NCBI GenBank assembly: GCA_007129335.1
Contig: SKVS01000360.1
Span: forward strand, 1 to 5,666
Direction of reading: 5' to 3'
Origin: Spirochaetaceae bacterium
GTDB lineage: Bacteria > Spirochaetota > Spirochaetia > DSM-27196 > Salinispiraceae
DNA length: 5,666 nt
Part shown: positions 5,331 through 5,666 of the stretch, one piece after another
How the letters are laid out: each line of letters starts with the position of its first letter
Position numbering within the stretch: position 1 is the first letter of the stretch
Notes under the pieces: model-generated
What the model was told of the DNA's origin: nothing
Databases searched by the model: none
The model's input: the letters and a program-made list of their open reading frames with translations, nothing else
Translations under genes and position numbers: made by a program

Positions 5331-5666
5331 AGACCTTCCTGCTGTCTGAATTAAAGCCCGGGATGGTTTTTTCTGAGCCGGTATACCTCGATGAAGACAC
5401 CATCTTCGTACCCGCTCATGTAAAAATCGCGGATAAAGATATAGACCGGTTAAAAAAGTGGAGAATTGAAACGGTTCAGTCATCCGGTCAAATTATTGTT
5501 GATCAGGCAACCACCGCAGCTGATCCGAAAAAAGCCCTTACCCAACTTTCTCTTCAGAATCCTGCTCAGCGCCAGCTCATGGACAAATACGAAAAGTGGG
5601 CAGAAAAAATACAAAATGTGTTCGACCTTGTGAAAAAACAGAAAGTTGTAGAAAAAGAACTCATAC
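5327..5666 (+). CDS. HD-GYP-type protein, N-terminal part only (cut by window end)
   Basis: An ATG at 5327 overlaps the flhX stop as ATGA and has GGAG (5316-5319) 7 bases upstream. The frame stays open for 113 codons to the end of the window, so the stop and C-terminus are not visible. The start, MKTFLLSELKPGMVFSEPVY, followed by a VPAHVKIADKDIDRLKKWRI segment (28-47) and VQSSGQII, resembles the domain preceding many HD-GYP cyclic-di-GMP phosphodiesterases ('LkpGMv...pVy', 'it..di..L..w.i..v'). Residues 75-113 look helical and probably coiled-coil. The catalytic HD and GYP motifs would lie beyond the window, so the enzymatic assignment is inference. If correct, it would link this flagellar mini-cluster to cyclic-di-GMP control of motility. 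Confidence 0.65.
   Translation, partial: MKTFLLSELKPGMVFSEPVYLDEDTIFVPAHVKIADKDIDRLKKWRIETVQSSGQIIVDQATTAADPKKALTQLSLQNPAQRQLMDKYEKWAEKIQNVFDLVKKQKVVEKELI

Noticed and set aside
1..5666. CRISPR array, tRNA or rRNA genes, insertion sequence or prophage
   Set aside because: No regularly spaced repeats, cloverleaf-like segments, transposase-like frames or terminal inverted repeats were seen; the window is filled by conserved chromosomal genes on one strand.

Overview
The window is a compact, all plus-strand segment of a bacterial chromosome carrying the conserved SRP and ribosome-maturation cluster ffh–rpsP–khpA–rimM–trmD–rplS. It is followed without a clear break by two flagellar-type genes (a FliK-like protein and a stand-alone FlhB C-terminal domain, FlhX) and by the 5' part of a gene with an HD-GYP-type N-terminal region. 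The moderate base composition, this gene order and the protein sequences suggest a motile spirochaete, most likely a Treponema/Spirochaeta relative. This is inferred from memory of gene order and protein character, not from a search.

Layout. Positions 1-291 hold the end (or all) of a small protein with a TPR-like helical tail. A near-perfect sigma-70 promoter (309-337) follows, then a roughly 130-nt leader with an 11-bp tandem repeat, and then ffh (476-1807). The ffh–rpsP gap (1808-1922) has a GC-rich hairpin and an extended -10 element, so rpsP may have its own promoter. The rpsP–khpA gap (2175-2263) holds two good hairpins without a T-tract. From khpA to the window end the genes are nearly gapless: khpA/rimM share one base, rimM/trmD overlap as ATGA, trmD and rplS are one base apart, rplS and the FliK-like gene are 7 bases apart, FliK-like/FlhX overlap by 8, and FlhX/HD-GYP overlap as ATGA.

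How the genes fit together. Ffh targets nascent membrane proteins. bS16 and bL19 are ribosomal proteins, RimM matures the 30S subunit, TrmD makes m1G37 in tRNA, and KhpA is a small RNA-binding protein. The last three genes look motility-linked: hook-length or secretion-switch functions, then possible cyclic-di-GMP turnover.

Most of the window is ordinary housekeeping DNA and I see no mobile element, CRISPR array, tRNA or rRNA. The most notable signal is a strong intrinsic-terminator-like hairpin plus T8 tract (4147-4189) inside the beginning of the FliK-like reading frame. It lies at the boundary between the ribosomal and flagellar genes and could serve as a translation-sensitive attenuator. 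Second are the E165 and S137 variants at normally conserved TrmD active-site and knot positions.
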